Source: Gammaproteobacteria bacterium
Lineage (GTDB): Bacteria; Pseudomonadota; Gammaproteobacteria; Methylococcales; UBA2780
DNA: 41,794 nt
Direction of reading: 5' to 3'
NCBI GenBank assembly: GCA_003646305.1
Contig: QNFJ01000001.1
Span: forward strand, 1-41,794
Part shown: positions 25,278-33,776 of the stretch, one piece after another
Layout of the letters: each line of letters starts with the position of its first letter
Numbering within the stretch: the stretch's first letter is position 1
The notes under the pieces: generated by a model
Told to the model about the DNA's origin: nothing
Databases searched by the model: none
Seen by the model: only the letters and a program-made list of their open reading frames with translations
Position numbers and translations under genes: made by a program

Positions 25278-25316
25278 GATTCAAAGTGCATCAGGCGAGT
25301 TAATTGATCTACTGCG

Positions 25317-26471
25317 CTATTTAACTTTCAATCCCATCGTATTGGCAATCAGATTACGCTGCATTTGTGAGGTTCCGGCGGTGATGGTTGTGCTACGGGC
25401 ATCGCGGTAGTGGCGCTGCATATCAAATTCCATCATATAAGAGTAACCGCCCATTATTTGCATACCCATATTGGCCACTTCGGCAAAGGTTTCTGAGCCG
25501 AATAGTTTGGCCTGACTCACTTCTCGCAGTGCCTTTTCGCCTTTTGCCATCTTGCTTGCGGCGCGCAACATCAGCATTCTGCTGGCATCTACTTTAGTTT
25601 GCATATCGGCCAACATATGGGCGATGGCCTGAAAGTTTCCGATCGGTTTGCCGAACTGTTTGCGCTCTTTTGCGTAGGCTAATGCCTGATCAACAACGGT
25701 TTGTGCGTTACCGGCATAACCGGCTGTGGTGACAACGCGTTCTAGCAGAAGGCCGGAGAGCATGCAGTCCCACCCTTCGTTCACTTCACCAATGCGCATT
25801 TCATCACTAATTCTGACATTGTTGAAGAAAATCTCATTGGTTCCGAGCATGCGACGACCTAATGTTTTAAGTCGGCGAATCTCTACGCCGGGTGTGTCGT
25901 AGGGCACCATAAAGAGGGAGATCCCTTTTTGATAGGGAACGGTGGTATCGGTTTTACAGTAAAGATTGATAACGTTATTTTTTGCATCGGCTGCGGTGGA
26001 AAATAGTTTTTGTCCACTAATGACCCAATCATCACCCTCTCGTACCGCGGTGGTGCGCATATTGCCAGCATCCGAGCCTGCATCGGGTTCGGTCATGGAG
26101 ATCGACATGCGAATGTCACCGTTGATCACTTGTGGGATGTATTGTTTTTTCTGGGCTTCGCTGCCGTGGCGAAGGATATTCAGGGCATTAAATACCGATA
26201 GCGCGTAGGCACCGAGAAAGTCATAGCCTTTACGGCCTAGCTCTTCACCAACGATGACCATATCGAGGACATTGCCATCATAACCACCAAACTCTTCTGG
26301 GAAGGGCAGGCCAAGCAGTCCCATTTCGACCCATTGGTCGTAAACTTCATAAGGATAAAGCCCTTGCTCATCGTGCTCACGAATGTAGTCGGCTGTGGCA
26401 ATGTCGTCCATCATGCGGCGAACACTATCGCGCAAAAGATTTTGTTCTTCTGTTAATTCAAAATTCATCAT
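25317..26471 (-). CDS. Acyl-CoA dehydrogenase (isovaleryl-type active-site Glu)
   Basis: A 384-residue acyl-CoA dehydrogenase, last gene of the minus-strand operon. It has SMTEPDAGSDAGNM near residue 125 and KERKQFGKPIG near 273. At the C-terminal site where most members carry the catalytic Glu it reads ITAGTSQMQRN with Ala; instead Glu244 in LLLERVVTTAG fits the alternative base position known from isovaleryl-CoA and long-chain dehydrogenases. That supports a branched or bulky substrate. The start codon overlaps the stop of the preceding gene by one base (TAATG); a second in-frame ATG follows directly. Electrons should go to ETF, encoded elsewhere. Confidence 0.9.
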   Translation of the reverse strand: MMNFELTEEQNLLRDSVRRMMDDIATADYIREHDEQGLYPYEVYDQWVEMGLLGLPFPEEFGGYDGNVLDMVIVGEELGRKGYDFLGAYALSVFNALNILRHGSEAQKKQYIPQVINGDIRMSISMTEPDAGSDAGNMRTTAVREGDDWVISGQKLFSTAADAKNNVINLYCKTDTTVPYQKGISLFMVPYDTPGVEIRRLKTLGRRMLGTNEIFFNNVRISDEMRIGEVNEGWDCMLSGLLLERVVTTAGYAGNAQTVVDQALAYAKERKQFGKPIGNFQAIAHMLADMQTKVDASRMLMLRAASKMAKGEKALREVSQAKLFGSETFAEVANMGMQIMGGYSYMMEFDMQRHYRDARSTTITAGTSQMQRNLIANTMGLKVK

Positions 26472-27649
26472 TAACTCCTGCGCTGATTAAAGGTACGGCC
26501 ATAACATTGAGCGGCAATGGTGTTGCGAAGAATTTCCGGTGTACCGCCACCGAGTGAGAAGCCCCGCGCATCACGAACCATGCGTTCAAGCGGATAATCT
26601 CGACAATAGCCATAGTGACCGTGAATCTGTAGAGCTTCATTGGTGATTCTTTGCGCCATTTCATTGGAATAGAGTTTTGCCATCGCGCAGTCATGCGGGT
26701 CTGGGAAACCATTTTTAAGATTGGTGGCGGCGCGATAAACCATCAAGCGCGCGGCGTGCAATTGAGTGGCCATATCGGCTATTTTCCACTGAATACCCTG
26801 AAATTCAGCAATGGGTCGGCCAAACTGTTTGCGTGTTTCACTATAGGCCAGCGCGGTTTCGTAAGCGCCTTGAGAGATACCGACACACATGCCAGCATTG
26901 CCGACCCGTTCGGGGCCGAAAGAGCTCATCAGCCGCTTAAACCCCTCATTACTGTAGGGTGTCGCTTCAACAATAATATTTTCTTTCGGGATGCGGACAT
27001 TATCAAAATGGAGCTCGGCCTCTTTGACCCCACAGCCGCCCATTTTGCGTTCGGGCTTTCCGGTGGTGAAACCTTCCATCCCTTTCTCGACCAGTACCGC
27101 TCCAATCCCACGTGCTCCCTTGCTGTCACCAAAGCGGGCAAAGACCATTGAGTGCGTGGCCTCTATGCCAGCAGTGGTAAAGCACTTTGTGCCATTGAGA
27201 ATATAATCATCACCCTCTTTACGGATATTGGTGCTGAGATCAGTCACCGCTGAACCGGCACCCGGTTCGCTAATGGAAATGGCGATAAGGTAGTCACCTT
27301 TGACTACACCAGGCAGGATGCGCTGTTTCTGTTCTTCTGTACCGAGTTCAGCCAGTGCTTTAGCGGGGCCATTGAGGTATAGCTGGCCGACCAGTGCGGT
27401 GTTAAAACAGACACGGGCAAGCTCTTCAAGAAAGACAACGCCATGAATAAGGGAAAGCCCCGAGCCACCGTAAGCCTCTGGAACCAACATGCCGAGATAA
27501 CCTAATTCGGCAAGCAGGTTTTTATTGGCTTCGGGATATTCCTCATGCTCATCCCAATAGGCAGCGCGTGGGGCGAACTCTTTTTCGGCGAGTGATCTCA
27601 CTTCGTGCCGAAAGGATTCCAGCTCATCGTCTAGTTTAAATGAGAACAT
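26471..27649 (-). CDS. Acyl-CoA dehydrogenase (isovaleryl-type active-site Glu)
   Basis: A 392-residue acyl-CoA dehydrogenase. The motifs are SISEPGAGSAVTDL near residue 125 and SETRKQFGRPIAEFQGIQWKIADM near 270. The C-terminal loop reads LGGGTPEILRNTIA with Gly at the usual Glu site; Glu247 in FGPERVGNAG is the probable base. Coupled by overlap to the ACAD downstream and separated by one base from the MaoC gene upstream, so the two dehydrogenases are probably made together; they could form a heteromer or handle successive intermediates. Confidence 0.9.
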   Translation of the reverse strand: MFSFKLDDELESFRHEVRSLAEKEFAPRAAYWDEHEEYPEANKNLLAELGYLGMLVPEAYGGSGLSLIHGVVFLEELARVCFNTALVGQLYLNGPAKALAELGTEEQKQRILPGVVKGDYLIAISISEPGAGSAVTDLSTNIRKEGDDYILNGTKCFTTAGIEATHSMVFARFGDSKGARGIGAVLVEKGMEGFTTGKPERKMGGCGVKEAELHFDNVRIPKENIIVEATPYSNEGFKRLMSSFGPERVGNAGMCVGISQGAYETALAYSETRKQFGRPIAEFQGIQWKIADMATQLHAARLMVYRAATNLKNGFPDPHDCAMAKLYSNEMAQRITNEALQIHGHYGYCRDYPLERMVRDARGFSLGGGTPEILRNTIAAQCYGRTFNQRRS

Positions 27650-27650
27650 C

Positions 27651-28112
27651 TTAATTCACCTCGGGACGGCGTTTAAGCATCAGTGGGGTTTCGCCTTGCT
27701 GAACAATATCACCATGTTGGTTAATGACTGAGCGCAACAGAACCACGATGCCTCTGTCGGGCTTGCTTGTTTCACGGGTTTCGATCACTTCCAGTACCAC
27801 ATGGATGGTGTCATCGATAAAGATGGGGCCCTTGAATTTCCAGTCGAGACCCAGCAGAGCAATCACGGTTTGTGAAATGCCGGCAATTAAATCTGTTCGT
27901 GTTCCAAGGCCAGAAGCGATGGAAAGGCCGAGCAGCCCATGAGCGATTCGTTTACCAAAATGAGTCTCTTTACAATATTCGGCATCGGTATGTAATTGTA
28001 CGAAATCGCCAGAGAGTCCGGCAAAGTTGACAATATCGGTTTCGGTGATGGTTCGCCCGGGCGATTGCCAGGAATCGCCTTTGTTCAAGTCATCAAAATA
28101 GATTGGATCCAT
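27651..28112 (-). CDS. MaoC-family enoyl-CoA hydratase
   Basis: A 153-residue hotdog protein with the hydratase motif LSGDFVQLHTD (Asp36 and His41) and KRIAHGLLGLSIASGL. The catalytic Asp and His are in place, though the usual Asn-Pro is Val-Gln. It should hydrate the enoyl-CoA products of the dehydrogenases in the same operon. Its stop lies one base before the start of the ACAD downstream. Similar stand-alone proteins occur in mesaconyl-CoA hydratase-like and unassigned catabolic operons. Confidence 0.88.
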   Translation of the reverse strand: MDPIYFDDLNKGDSWQSPGRTITETDIVNFAGLSGDFVQLHTDAEYCKETHFGKRIAHGLLGLSIASGLGTRTDLIAGISQTVIALLGLDWKFKGPIFIDDTIHVVLEVIETRETSKPDRGIVVLLRSVINQHGDIVQQGETPLMLKRRPEVN

Positions 28113-28126
28113 TGTTTTCTCCTCAT

Positions 28127-29299
28127 TTATTTTTTTGTTTTGCCGATGGCACCGGCTGCTTCAAGGTTTTTAATTTTATTGTCTGAAAATCCCCAGTGTG
28201 AGAGCACCTGATAGGTGCTGTTTCCCGCCGCTTCAGGTGGTGTGGGTTGCGCGGTTTTAGTTCGACTAAACCGGGGGCTGGGGGCTGGTTGGGTAATACC
28301 GTCGACCGTTATAAATGTTCCGCGATGTTGGTTATGTGGATGATCGGCCGCTTCGGCCATATTTAGAACCGGCGCAAAGCAGGCATCCGTTCCTTCTAAA
28401 AGTGCGCACCACTCATCCGCTGTTTTCTCGACAAACCGGGTTGCGAATAGCTGTTTGGCATGTGGCCAGTTGTTGCGGTCGTCGAGGTCTGGAAAGGTTG
28501 CTGGATCAAAGCCGATACGGGTCAATAATTCTTTACAAAATTTGGCCTCTATCGGTGCAATGGTGATGACGCCCTGTTCAATTAAGTCGAGCATAGCATC
28601 GATGACAACGCCGGAATGAATGCCAATATCACAATGATTTTTAAGGTTGCCTAGTACCGCATGAGGAATGCCGCCAACACCAACTTGAATGGTCGAACGG
28701 TCGGGAATAAGTGTGCTGGCCAATTGGCCAATCTGCCATTCAACCGCGCTTAGTTGAGGGGTAGATAATTCGACGGGCGGATGGCGAGCCTCAACAAAGA
28801 GGTCGATATTAATATCAGCAGGTAGATCGGCTCCATAACTATAAGGCACATCGGTATTAATTTCGGCAATCACGACCCGTGCCCGGCGAGCGGCTAATGC
28901 GGTGTAATCGTTACATAAGCCGAGATTTAGTTGGCCGCTTTCAGGGTGCTGGGAAAGTTGTAGTAAAACGCAATCTGCTCGAAGGGAACCATCATAAAAA
29001 GCTTGAGAAAAGGCGCTGTATTGCTGTGGAAGTTGGTCAAGAACACCAGCCTTTGCCAGAGCAGCTGCCTGACCGATGCCCCCGTAGGAATAAAAAGAGA
29101 GGTGGTCGCTCTGTTCAGCTTTAAAGGTGTCTGAATAGAGCGCCCCAAGAAAGAGGGTGCAGCCACTAATCTCCTCTCTTTCAGCGACCAGTTTTTGGGT
29201 GAGGGTGAGCGGTTCGGCCGTGCATTGCCCACAAATAATATGATCGCCCGCGCGAAGATAATCTTTAAAATGAAAACTATCTGCCGAGACGATCTTCAT
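28127..29299 (-). CDS. Chimera: family I CoA-transferase N-part fused to alpha-methylacyl-CoA racemase C-part
   Basis: A 390-residue open frame made of two unrelated families. Residues 1 to about 244 match the front of acetyl-CoA hydrolase/4-hydroxybutyrate CoA-transferase-type proteins: LRAGDHIICGQ, YSYGGIGQAA, LNLGLCNDY and DIGIHSGVVIDAMLDLIE. From about residue 246 (IAPIEAKF) to the end it matches the tail of alpha-methylacyl-CoA racemase (CaiB/BaiF family): EWCALLEGTDACFAPVL, EAADHPHN and PAPSPRFSRT. The join lies near 28560-28570. The C-terminal half of the transferase, where its catalytic Glu lies, and the racemase N-terminal two thirds with the His/Asp catalytic pair are both missing, so neither parent activity is expected intact. 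It has kept an open frame inside an operon. Likely the product of an in-frame deletion between two neighbouring genes; a new function is possible. Confidence 0.8.
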   Translation of the reverse strand: MKIVSADSFHFKDYLRAGDHIICGQCTAEPLTLTQKLVAEREEISGCTLFLGALYSDTFKAEQSDHLSFYSYGGIGQAAALAKAGVLDQLPQQYSAFSQAFYDGSLRADCVLLQLSQHPESGQLNLGLCNDYTALAARRARVVIAEINTDVPYSYGADLPADINIDLFVEARHPPVELSTPQLSAVEWQIGQLASTLIPDRSTIQVGVGGIPHAVLGNLKNHCDIGIHSGVVIDAMLDLIEQGVITIAPIEAKFCKELLTRIGFDPATFPDLDDRNNWPHAKQLFATRFVEKTADEWCALLEGTDACFAPVLNMAEAADHPHNQHRGTFITVDGITQPAPSPRFSRTKTAQPTPPEAAGNSTYQVLSHWGFSDNKIKNLEAAGAIGKTKK

Positions 29300-29315
29300 T
29301 ATTCATCTCACCTGA

Positions 29316-30482
29316 TCAATAGGACTTCGGTAGCCCGAGAACCCTTTCGGCGATGTAGCATAAAGCGAGTTGTGGGCTGATGGGTGCGATACGTGGCACC
29401 ATCACTTCACGAAGATAGCGCTCCACATGATATTCCTTTGCATAACCAAAACCACCATGCGTCATAACGGCTGTTTCACAGGCATGAAAACCGGCTTCAC
29501 CGGCGAGGTATTTGGCCGCATTAGCCGCCGCGCCACAGGGTTTGCCGTTATCGTATTGCCAAGCTGCGGACATCACCATTAACCAGGCCGCTTCCAGCTC
29601 TGACCAGCATTTGGCGAGTGGGTGTTGAATGCTCTGATTTTGACCAATGGGGCGATTAAAAACGATCCGCTCTTTGGCGTAATTGGTTGCCCGTTCTATG
29701 GCCAGTCTGCCGAGTCCAATCGCCTCTCCAGCAATCAGCACCCGTTCAGGGTTCATGCCATGTAGAATATATTCAAAGCCACGACCCTCTTCACCGATTC
29801 GATCCTCAATTGGAATTTCAAGGCCATCGATGAATAGCTCATTTGAGTCAACACATTTACGACCCATTTTATCAATGAGGTGTACATCGATTTTGCTGCG
29901 GTCGAAATCGGTATAAAAGAGGCTCAGTCCCTGAGTCGGTTTTTTAACTTCTTCGAGTGGTGTTGTCCGTGCCAGGAGGAGGATTTTATCGGCCACTTGC
30001 GCGGTAGAGATCCAGACTTTTTGGCCATTAACGATATAACGATCTCCTTTGCGAACGGCCATGGTTTTTAGCTGTGTCGTGTTTAGGCCGGTATTGGGTT
30101 CGGTGACACCAAAGCAGGCTTTTTCTCGTCCCTCAGCCATGGGTCTTAGCATCCGCTGTTTTTGCTCTTCGGTGCCAAAAACAGCGACAGGATTGAGACC
30201 AAAAATATTGATATGCACCGCTGAAGCTCCTGACATGCCCGCTCCGGACTGGGCAATGGTGCTAGCCATGATGGCCGCTTCAGTAATGCCTAAGCCCGAA
30301 CCCCCATAGGCTTCAGGAATGCAGATGCCGATCCATCCCCCATCGGCCATGGCACGATAGAAGTCGTGGGGGAAAATGCCGTCGGTGTCGCGCTGTAACC
30401 AATAGTCATCATCAAAATCACGGCATATTTTCTGAATCGAATCCTGGATACTGTTTTGGTCGTCTGTCTGTTCAAAATTCAT
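29316..30482 (-). CDS. Acyl-CoA dehydrogenase (PISPQ-tail type)
   Basis: A 388-residue acyl-CoA dehydrogenase. It has FGVTEPNTGLNTTQL near residue 124 (Asn-Thr-Gly in place of Ala-Gly-Ser), RIVFNRPIGQNQSIQHPLA near 272, and a C-terminus MVPRIAPISPQLALCYIAERVLGLPKSY-like that replaces the common EGTSEIQ loop (positions 363-388). Glu246 in GMNPERVLIAGEAIG is the probable catalytic base. The odd C-terminal loop marks a subfamily often found beside CaiB/BaiF CoA-transferases, as here: the CoA-transferase gene ends three bases upstream. That suggests the transferase makes its CoA-ester substrate. Confidence 0.88.
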   Translation of the reverse strand: MNFEQTDDQNSIQDSIQKICRDFDDDYWLQRDTDGIFPHDFYRAMADGGWIGICIPEAYGGSGLGITEAAIMASTIAQSGAGMSGASAVHINIFGLNPVAVFGTEEQKQRMLRPMAEGREKACFGVTEPNTGLNTTQLKTMAVRKGDRYIVNGQKVWISTAQVADKILLLARTTPLEEVKKPTQGLSLFYTDFDRSKIDVHLIDKMGRKCVDSNELFIDGLEIPIEDRIGEEGRGFEYILHGMNPERVLIAGEAIGLGRLAIERATNYAKERIVFNRPIGQNQSIQHPLAKCWSELEAAWLMVMSAAWQYDNGKPCGAAANAAKYLAGEAGFHACETAVMTHGGFGYAKEYHVERYLREVMVPRIAPISPQLALCYIAERVLGLPKSY

Positions 30483-30485
30483 GAT

Positions 30486-31739
30486 TTAATTCTCTACTTT
30501 GTATTGTCTGGTGATGTCCTCCGGGGACTGAATAACCTTTTGTTTAAGCATCTCGTCGATCTGCTGCTTTGTATAACCGGCCTCTTGCAGTAACTCGATG
30601 CTGTGCTCACCTTGCCGAGGTGCTGGTCGGATTGGCTCTGCGGAGCTATCAGACCAGGTGGCCGGAACAGCCATAGAGAGGATATCGCCTTCTGTTGGAT
30701 GGTTTTGATGACGGAAGAAGTTGGTCGCAATGAGGTGGGGGTCTGACTGGATACTGTTTAAATCATGCATCGGCATCACCGGAATATCAGCTTTGTTGAG
30801 AATCTCAAGCCACTCTGCGGTGCTTCTGGTTTCCATCATGCCGGAGAACCACTTATAAACCGCATCAAAATCTTTAGCGCGGGAAGAAAAGTCTTTGAAA
30901 AGTGGATCGGTTTCTGGAATATCTTCGCGTCCAATGGCTTTAAAGAAGTGATTCCAATGTTTATCGGTATAGACCAGTGCACAGACATAGCCATCTTTGG
31001 TTTTATAAGGGCGACGGTATTTCGATAGTTGACGCGGATAGCCGCCATTATCAAGTGGGGGTTCGTAAGTGAGGCCGCCCATATGATCGCCGAGAGTGAA
31101 GCTGGTCATGGTTTCGAACATGGGAATATCGACACGTTGCCCTTTTCCGGTTCGATCTCGGTGAACCAGTGTTGCCAAAATCGCTCCCACAGCGGCCAGC
31201 CCGACAACACGGTCTGCGATGGCCGAAGGAACATAGCGGGGCTCTCCGCCGTCAACGCGTGTAAAAAGATGGGGCAGGGTTGATGCGCCCTGGATCAGGT
31301 CATCATAGGCCGGTTTTGCGGCATAAGGCCCCTCTTGCCCGTAACCAAACATCCCCGCGTAAATAATACGAGGGTTAACGGCTGAAACCACCTCATAACT
31401 GAGGCCAAGACGTTTCATTGCATTGGCACGGATGTTATAGACAAGGATATCGGCATTGGCACACAGCTTTAACAGCGCTTCGCGCCCCTCATCCTGTTTT
31501 AAGTCGAGGGTAATGGAGCGTTTACTGCGGTTTGCATTTAGAAAGATAGGGCCCATTCCAGGATTGCGGAGCGGGCCGATTGTGCGGACAAGATCTCCTT
31601 CTGGAGATTCGACCTTAATGACATCAGCCCCATAATCGCCGAGGGTCTGCGTTGCGTAAGGGCCCATTAATACGGTTGTCATATCAATAATGCGGACGCC
31701 CTCTAAAGGCCCTTTGTTGGTGGGCTCAGATTGGTTCAT
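30486..31739 (-). CDS. CaiB/BaiF family III CoA-transferase
   Basis: A 417-residue family III CoA-transferase. The opening LEGVRIIDMTTVLMGPYATQTLGDYGADVIKVE is standard (seen over residues 12-44), and the catalytic Asp is probably Asp176 in SAIADRVVGL. Such enzymes move CoA from a donor thioester, often succinyl-CoA, to a free acid without ATP. It is coupled to the TfoX-like gene upstream (stop and start share ATGA) and lies directly before an acyl-CoA dehydrogenase, so it may activate the acid that this dehydrogenase uses. Confidence 0.9.
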   Translation of the reverse strand: MNQSEPTNKGPLEGVRIIDMTTVLMGPYATQTLGDYGADVIKVESPEGDLVRTIGPLRNPGMGPIFLNANRSKRSITLDLKQDEGREALLKLCANADILVYNIRANAMKRLGLSYEVVSAVNPRIIYAGMFGYGQEGPYAAKPAYDDLIQGASTLPHLFTRVDGGEPRYVPSAIADRVVGLAAVGAILATLVHRDRTGKGQRVDIPMFETMTSFTLGDHMGGLTYEPPLDNGGYPRQLSKYRRPYKTKDGYVCALVYTDKHWNHFFKAIGREDIPETDPLFKDFSSRAKDFDAVYKWFSGMMETRSTAEWLEILNKADIPVMPMHDLNSIQSDPHLIATNFFRHQNHPTEGDILSMAVPATWSDSSAEPIRPAPRQGEHSIELLQEAGYTKQQIDEMLKQKVIQSPEDITRQYKVEN

Positions 31740-32086
31740 TTAGAAACTCCGTGTGAATTGAGAGCGCAACTAAAGGCCTGGTTAGCCCAGTCGATTAATT
31801 CACTGTCATTTTCCAGCAGTTCATCAGGAGACTGGAAGTAGTTAAGGCAGATGGTTTTCCCTTTTTTTGAGTAAGAAAAAGGAGGGAGGTTATTTGCCTG
31901 AAAAACTGCAGCGCTCTTTTTGTCTGCTTTCAGGTAAAGAACGTCATCGGCAACCAGTGCAAACATCAACCCTTCAATAAAAAGCCCATAACAGCCGAAC
32001 ATTTTTTTTGCGATCACAGGCCCCATGGGTTGTAGCCGGTCAATGAGATAGCGGGTGAACTCATCAGTTTGATGGGTCTTGACCAT
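31736..32086 (-). CDS. TfoX N-terminal domain protein
   Basis: A 116-residue protein with the TfoX/Sxy N-domain pattern: KKMFGCYGLFIEGLMFALVADDVLYLKAD followed by FSYSKKGKTICLNYFQSPDELLEN (residues 27-95). The C-terminal domain of the competence regulator Sxy is absent, as in many short family members of unknown function. It overlaps the CoA-transferase start by four bases, so it is part of the operon even though no catabolic role is known. A regulatory or chaperone-like role would be a guess. Confidence 0.82.
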   Translation of the reverse strand: MVKTHQTDEFTRYLIDRLQPMGPVIAKKMFGCYGLFIEGLMFALVADDVLYLKADKKSAAVFQANNLPPFSYSKKGKTICLNYFQSPDELLENDSELIDWANQAFSCALNSHGVSK

Positions 32087-32092
32087 AATGAG

Positions 32093-32557
32093 TTAGATAA
32101 TTCCCTCTTCCAGGCTTGCAGCCATAAAAAGCCCCAGCTCTTCGCATTGGTCAATAAATTCTTCCTGAAAGTCACCTTTGCAAATAAGTGGCTCTTGTAC
32201 AACTTTCCATCTAAGCCCGGTTAATATGGATTCAAGAGCGCGCCTTGTGCCGGTGCCGTCGTTACCAGCCCGGATTAAAATGGCGCATGGCAATCCATCT
32301 GTTTTATCCATGCAGGGATAGTAATTTCGGTCAAAAAAATCCTTTAGTGCACCGCTCATGTAACCCAGGTTTTCTGGTGTGGCGAGAATGACAGCATCGG
32401 ACTTAATAACATCCTCTGCAACAGCGTCAAATGCGGGTATATACAACGCTTCGACCTGTTTTACCTCTTCATTCATGGCGCCTTTCAGTACGGCATCAAT
32501 CATCCGTTGTATGTTTGGAGAAGGTGCATGTGCAATGATGAGTAGGCGTTTGTTCAT
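32093..32557 (-). CDS. Flavodoxin-fold NAD(P)H-dependent FMN reductase-like protein
   Basis: A 154-residue flavodoxin-fold protein. It starts RLLIIAHAPSPN, the phosphate-binding end of the first strand, and has ILATPENLGYMSGALKDFFDR (around residues 57-77), the pattern of NADPH-dependent FMN reductases, followed by GNDGTGTRRALESI. It could supply reduced FMN or act as an electron carrier or quinone reductase. It lies between the two CoA-transferase genes and ends six bases from the TfoX-like gene. No monooxygenase that would need FMNH2 is visible in the operon. Confidence 0.78.
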   Translation of the reverse strand: MNKRLLIIAHAPSPNIQRMIDAVLKGAMNEEVKQVEALYIPAFDAVAEDVIKSDAVILATPENLGYMSGALKDFFDRNYYPCMDKTDGLPCAILIRAGNDGTGTRRALESILTGLRWKVVQEPLICKGDFQEEFIDQCEELGLFMAASLEEGII

Positions 32558-32582
32558 GTTGAACGGTTGGTTTATAGATGGC

Positions 32583-33776
32583 TTATTTATTGGGTTTATC
32601 TAAGACAATTTGCATCTTCAGAAAGTTATCGATCTCTTCATCGGAGTAACCAGCTTCCTGCAAAATAGTATGATTGTGCTGGCCATAGTTGGGCGGCACA
32701 TTACGAAATTCTCCGGGTGTCCGCGATAACTTAATGGGAATGCCAGTACCTCTATAGTCGCCAGACTCTAAGACCATCTCCCGCGCTACGGTTTGTGGAT
32801 GCACCATCACGTCAGGGATGGTTTCAACCGGCCCTGCGGGTATGCCTTTGTTTATCAGTATTTGACAAAGTGCGCGGCCATCCGTTTTTTCCATCATATC
32901 TTCAAGAATGGCTCGCAATACAACTCTATTTTCAGTCCGTTTTCCGTTGTTTAGAAAGCGTGGATCAGCTGCGATCTCTTCGCGTTCAAGCAGCTTACAA
33001 AGACCTGCAAACTGACCGTCATTACCAATGGCTAGAAAGACTAAACCGGTTCTGGTTTTAAATAGATCATATGGGGTGATGCTGGGGTGCGCACTGCCGA
33101 GTCGTTCAGGCTCTTTTCCAGATAGAAACCAACTGGCAGCATGTGGGTGAAGCAGGCTAATCGCCGTGTCGTACAGGCTCACTTCCATTGATTGGCCAAG
33201 ACCCGATTTTTCTCGTTCGTATAGCGCAAGAAGAACCGCCGTTGCGGCATTCATGCCGGTGGTAATATCGACAATCGGTACGCCCACACGGATGGGTAAA
33301 CGTTGGGCTTCACCATTAATGCTGATTAAACCAGACATCGCCTGGGCTACTGCATCATAGCCGGGTGATCCGGCATAAGGGCCTGTGCTGCCAAAGCCGG
33401 TTACGCAGCAGTGAATCAGCTTAGGAAACTTTTTCTTAAGAACTTCCTCGTAACCGATACCCCATTTTTCGAGGGTGCCAATCTTAAAGTTTTCAACGAG
33501 AACATCCGCTTCTTGCAATAGGCGAAATAGAATCTCCTGTCCTGCCTTCTCACGAAGGTTAAGGGCGAGACATTTTTTATTGCGGTTAACACCGTCAAAA
33601 TAGGCACTGCCTCCCTCATGAAAAGGAGGCCCCCAGCCGCGAGTTTCATCGCCGGCAGGGGGTTCGATTTTAATGATTTCAGCGCCATGATCCCCGAGTA
33701 TCTGGGCGCACAAAGGGCCGCCCAGAACACGAGATAGGTCAATGACTTTTACACCATCAAGTGAGCCTTTTGACAT
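32583..33776 (-). CDS. CaiB/BaiF family III CoA-transferase
   Basis: A 397-residue second family III CoA-transferase. It has GVKVIDLSRVLGGPLCAQILGD near the start, GFGSTGPYAGSPGYDAVAQAMSGL at about residues 127-150 and the catalytic Asp170 in VPIVDITTGM. It is more typical of the formyl/succinyl-CoA transferase branch than the other copy in this operon. The stop of the upstream aldolase-like gene abuts its start (33776/33777), so the two are translated together. Possible donor-acceptor pairs cannot be read from sequence. Confidence 0.9.
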   Translation of the reverse strand: MSKGSLDGVKVIDLSRVLGGPLCAQILGDHGAEIIKIEPPAGDETRGWGPPFHEGGSAYFDGVNRNKKCLALNLREKAGQEILFRLLQEADVLVENFKIGTLEKWGIGYEEVLKKKFPKLIHCCVTGFGSTGPYAGSPGYDAVAQAMSGLISINGEAQRLPIRVGVPIVDITTGMNAATAVLLALYEREKSGLGQSMEVSLYDTAISLLHPHAASWFLSGKEPERLGSAHPSITPYDLFKTRTGLVFLAIGNDGQFAGLCKLLEREEIAADPRFLNNGKRTENRVVLRAILEDMMEKTDGRALCQILINKGIPAGPVETIPDVMVHPQTVAREMVLESGDYRGTGIPIKLSRTPGEFRNVPPNYGQHNHTILQEAGYSDEEIDNFLKMQIVLDKPNK

